NCBI RefSeq assembly: GCF_030445035.2
Contig: NC_080680.1
Coordinates: 47,629,212-47,693,211 of the forward strand
Direction: 5' to 3'
From: Dasypus novemcinctus
Lineage: Eukaryota > Chordata > Mammalia > Cingulata > Dasypodidae
Length of the DNA: 64,000 bases
The translations under genes and the position numbers were made by a program. The notes beneath the pieces were generated by a model that saw only the letters and a list, made by a program, of their open reading frames with translations, searched no databases and was not told the origin of the DNA. Shown piece after piece: positions 61,142-64,000 of this stretch (within the stretch, counting starts at the first letter, position 1; the number at the start of each line of letters is the position of its first letter).

Positions 61142-61529
61142 ATGTGCACACTTGAGCTAAACACTTATATTCTATAGAGGTTTCAGGAACAATCTATCTT
61201 CTAAGAAGTAGGGCAGACCTTACCAAAACAACTCATCCTCCCTTTACTCTCCTTTTCTATAATCAGTTTCCTCATCATGCTGGCAATTCTTCAGCTCTAT
61301 CGCATAATTCACAGTAACTTCCTAACACCCATTTCTTTTTTCCCTTTAAGTTAGAATATTGAACCAGCTGCCAAATTCTGCTACTTTTGGCAGTCTCTCT
61401 GGACATCAAATTTCCTTCCATCAATATGATAGAAAAGTCAAGTAATCATTCCTTATCTAAACTATTAGAATTTCCTTTAAAGTTATCTTCTTCTACCCCT
61501 TCATCTGAATACTGCCAGCTTTTTTTTTT

Positions 61530-61725
61530 TTTTTTTAAAGTATCAGGGGCCAGGGATTGAACCCGGGACCTCAACCACCAATCCACATCAGTTTCCCTGG
61601 GCGTTTTGTTTGTTTTACTTGTTTTTTTTTTTTTTTTTTTTTTCCAGGAGGCACCAGGAACCAAACTCAGGACTTTCCATGTGGGAGGTGGGCACTTAAC
61701 TGCTTGAGCCACATCTGCTCCCCTA
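61530..61725 (-). repeat. Pair of DAS-I-like SINEs
   Basis: Antisense units 'aggggccagggattgaacccgggacctcaacc' and 'aggaggcaccaggaaccaaactcaggactttccatgtgggaggtgggcac', ending 'gagccacatctgctccc'. Each is preceded by a T-run. Confidence 0.75.
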
Positions 61726-61774
61726 GCTTCTTATTTATAACTCTTCAATGGTGTACTATTACCTTGCAAGATCC

Positions 61775-61856
61775 TTTCTCCTAATCCTGCTCCCTACTAG
61801 CTGTGTGACCTTGGACAAGACAATAAACTTCCCTGTGCCTCAGTTTTATTCTTAAA
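61775..61856 (+). repeat. MIR fragment
   Basis: 'ctactagctgtgtgaccttggacaagacaataaacttccctgtgcctcagtttta' is the central MIR block. Confidence 0.75.
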
Positions 61857-61931
61857 AATTTTTAATTTTTAAAAATCTTTTTATTTTGAAATATTTTCAA
61901 ACTTACAAGACAGTTACAAAAACAATACAAA

Positions 61932-63149
61932 AGGTAACTCTTAGGCAATAGTTATTATTAGGCTAAGTTTCAATTGTGGCCTCTAATTGTGGCAAACGAG
62001 CTCACTGCATTCCCCCTGGCATGGTACATAAGCCTCCCTGGCACTGAGGGATTATTACCAAGCGATGCATTTGGAAAAAGACCTTGACCAAAAGGGGAGA
62101 AATTAAATACAAAAGAGTTTTACGGCTAAGATATTTCAAAGCGAGTTGGGAGGTCATTCCAGAGGTTACACTTTTGCACATCAAGAGGATGTCACTAAAT
62201 ACCACAGTAAAGAAAATCAAACCTGGGGTGCTCCCGAGGGCTCTAGAGACATCTATCTGGACACAAGCCCATGAAATCAGCACCCCATTGGTGGGCCTTA
62301 CTTTGGAATATATGATACTCTATTTCCCTAATGTAAGAGAGTTAGACCTATTTATAATTTCCCCACACATGACTCTTCTATCCCTTTTCTTTGAACCTAT
62401 AGTTGGGACTATAGCCATTAAATACATGTCCCAGAGACTTAAATCTTCAGTCTGTTCAAATGCTGGTTGAGCCGTGAATCTCAGCAGTGTTGCAGCCAAT
62501 ACCGATCCTCCAGTTCATCAAACTCACCCAGGACAACTAACAAAATGATGATGCTAGACAATCCCCACCCAAAATAGAGTATCTACAACTACAAGCAAAA
62601 AAATTTTTTCCATCTGCCCCCATAAGCTCTAACCCCACTCACAATCTGAAGCAGAATGGGCATCACCATCCCCAAATCCTCAAGATTGAGGAATGAACAA
62701 ATGTAAGGGGGGAACACAATCATGGGCCAAAGTAGGATTATATTTTTGTTGTAATGGAAGAACTAGTATCGTTGATATACAGACCGTGGTTACCAGAAGT
62801 TCTGTGGGTAGGGGGAAGAAAGAATAGGCATTGGGCATTTTTAGGGCATTGGAATTGTTCTACATGATATTGCTATGATGGATAAGGCCATTATATATTT
62901 TGTGAAATCCAATAAAACTGTATAGTTAAAAGTGTAAACCATAATATAAACTACAGACCTTGTTTAGTAGCAATGCTTCAATATTTGTTTATCAAGTTTA
63001 ACAAATGTATCCACAATGATGTAAGATGTTATTAACAGAGGAAAATAAGGGAGGGGGAGAGGGGTTATATGGGAATCCCTATACTTTCAATGCAACTTTT
63101 ATGCAACCTAAGACTTCCCTATAAATAAAGCTTATTATATGAGAAAAAA
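61932..63149 (+). mobile_element. Retroposed 1.2 kb element with target duplication, family uncertain
   Basis: It is flanked by 'aaaacaatacaaa' at about 61918-61931 and 63151-63163 and ends in 'gagaaaaaaaacaaaa', so it is a poly(A) retroposon of about 1.2 kb. The 3' end 'gggagggggagaggggttatatgggaatcc' resembles the L1 3'-end layout. A 128-codon open frame at 62084-62470 has no motif I recognise. I suspect an L1 3' part, but I cannot name the family. The duplication sits inside an older L1-like sequence. Confidence 0.55.
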
Positions 63150-63470
63150 AACAAAACAATACAAACTCATACAGAGAACTCCAGCTTACTTCTGTCTCCC
63201 CAGAAACCCAGCTCCACCAATATTAACCTTTGTTGTATGTATTGTTAGATCTATTCATCCATCCATCCATCAAAATATTTCCTGAACACTTGAGTGTAGC
63301 TTGTATACATCATGCTCCTTAAATACTTAATACATTCCATGAATATTTCCTAAGAACATGGATATTCACTTACGTAACCACCTTAAGTATAGTTATCAAA
63401 TTGAACAAATTTAACTGTGACGTAAAGTTTACAGTCTATATTCCAATTTTATATATATATTAAAAAAGTT
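63150..63470 (+). repeat. Old L1-like fragment split by the retroposon
   Basis: 61857-61931 ('ttttattttgaaatattttcaaacttacaagacagttac') continues after the insert as 'actcatacagagaactcc...', 'ccagctccaccaatattaacc', 'gaacacttgagtgtagcttgtatacatcatgctcc' and 'atatttcctaagaacatggatattcactta'. This is the order of a very old mammalian L1 segment. Confidence 0.6.
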
Positions 63471-63500
63471 TACAGTCTATATTCCAATTTTATATATATA
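63427..63500. repeat. Tandem duplication of about 39 bp
   Basis: 'gtttacagtctatattccaattttatatatatat' occurs twice in tandem, separated by 'taaaaaa'. The copies are nearly identical, so the event is recent. Confidence 0.85.
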
Positions 63501-63589
63501 TAAATACAAACTTTTTCCATCTCAACCACTTCCAAACTTAAGATTCAGTGGGATTAATCATATTCATAATGTTGCGGTGTGCCTCATTT

Positions 63590-63720
63590 TTAAAAATCTG
63601 TAAATTCTTTATAATGGCAAATAATAATAGCATTTACTTTATGGGGTCTCATAGATTAAATGTAGTAACATATATTAAGACCCAGAACAGTGTTTGGCAC
63701 ACAGTAAGCATTATGAGTTT
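63590..63720 (+). repeat. MIR fragment
   Basis: 'tctgtaaattctttataatggcaaataataatagcatttact', 'tagattaaatgtagtaac' and 'agaacagtgtttggcacacagtaagcattatgag' form the 3' half of a MIR. Confidence 0.75.
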
Positions 63721-63727
63721 GTTGGTT

Positions 63728-63758
63728 TTTTTGGGGGGGTGGGGTGGGGGTGGGGAGA
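63728..63758 (+). repeat. G-rich tract
   Basis: 'ttggggggtggggtgggggtgggg' type sequence with four G-runs close together, so a G-quadruplex is possible. An AT-only palindromic stretch lies at about 63885-63932. Confidence 0.6.
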
Positions 63759-64000
63759 AGAACAGAAGGAATTAAACTAAAAAAAGAGAGATGGAACATG
63801 GTAGATCCCCTCACTTGCTGCATATTTTGGCATATCAACATAGATTCAAAATCTTTCCCCATAAGGACATACATTGTTTCTACAGTACTATCAATATATA
63901 GTTTTTTATATATCTATATAGATATATGTATAAAACTATGCAACTTTTCACAGATACGGGTCTGGATATTCAAATATTGTACATTATATTACTTTCTCAG

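Overview
This window looks like genomic DNA from a xenarthran mammal, most probably the nine-banded armadillo (Dasypus) or a close relative. The evidence is the tRNA-derived DAS-type SINEs (six long DAS-III-like copies and many short DAS-I-like ones), lineage-type L1 elements and MLT1-like LTRs, on a background of old mammalian MIR, L2, MER20 and MER5A repeats. This is a reading from repeat sequence alone; no database was searched.

The only host gene I can support is on the minus strand: the 3' part of KIAA2026 (also called BRD10, a bromodomain protein). Five consecutive coding exons join with matching codon phase and good splice sites: 31342-31421, 23276-23365, 9004-9119, 6116-6303 and 1176-4810. 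They encode about 1,370 residues of the C-terminal part. The 3' UTR runs down to about position 545, with an AATAAA signal and a GU-rich downstream element. The N-terminal exons, including the bromodomain, were not found and probably lie beyond position 64000, so about half of the window is intron.

Region 1-31400 holds the exons, and its introns carry mostly old, diverged repeats plus two DAS-III SINEs. Region 31422-35150 is intron with one DAS-III and several MIRs. Region 35150-64000 is a dense nest of mobile elements: MaLR-like solo LTRs, L1 fragments on both strands (including two meeting head to head near 40400), DAS SINEs, a hAT-like fragment and a retroposed 1.2 kb element with target-site duplications.

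The most striking item is a 6.9 kb endogenous retrovirus-like element at 45621-52533. It has two 464-bp LTRs that I read as identical, a perfect 4-bp target duplication (GCAG), an 18-nt primer-binding site matching tRNA-Arg and a clean polypurine tract, but no gag, pol or env reading frame in its 6 kb interior. It looks like a recently mobilised non-autonomous retroviral element, antisense to KIAA2026 and nested in an L1. Other points for a second look are two splice-competent cryptic exons with in-frame stops in the 14-kb intron, a candidate extra coding exon near 31769, the head-to-head L1 pair and several local duplications.
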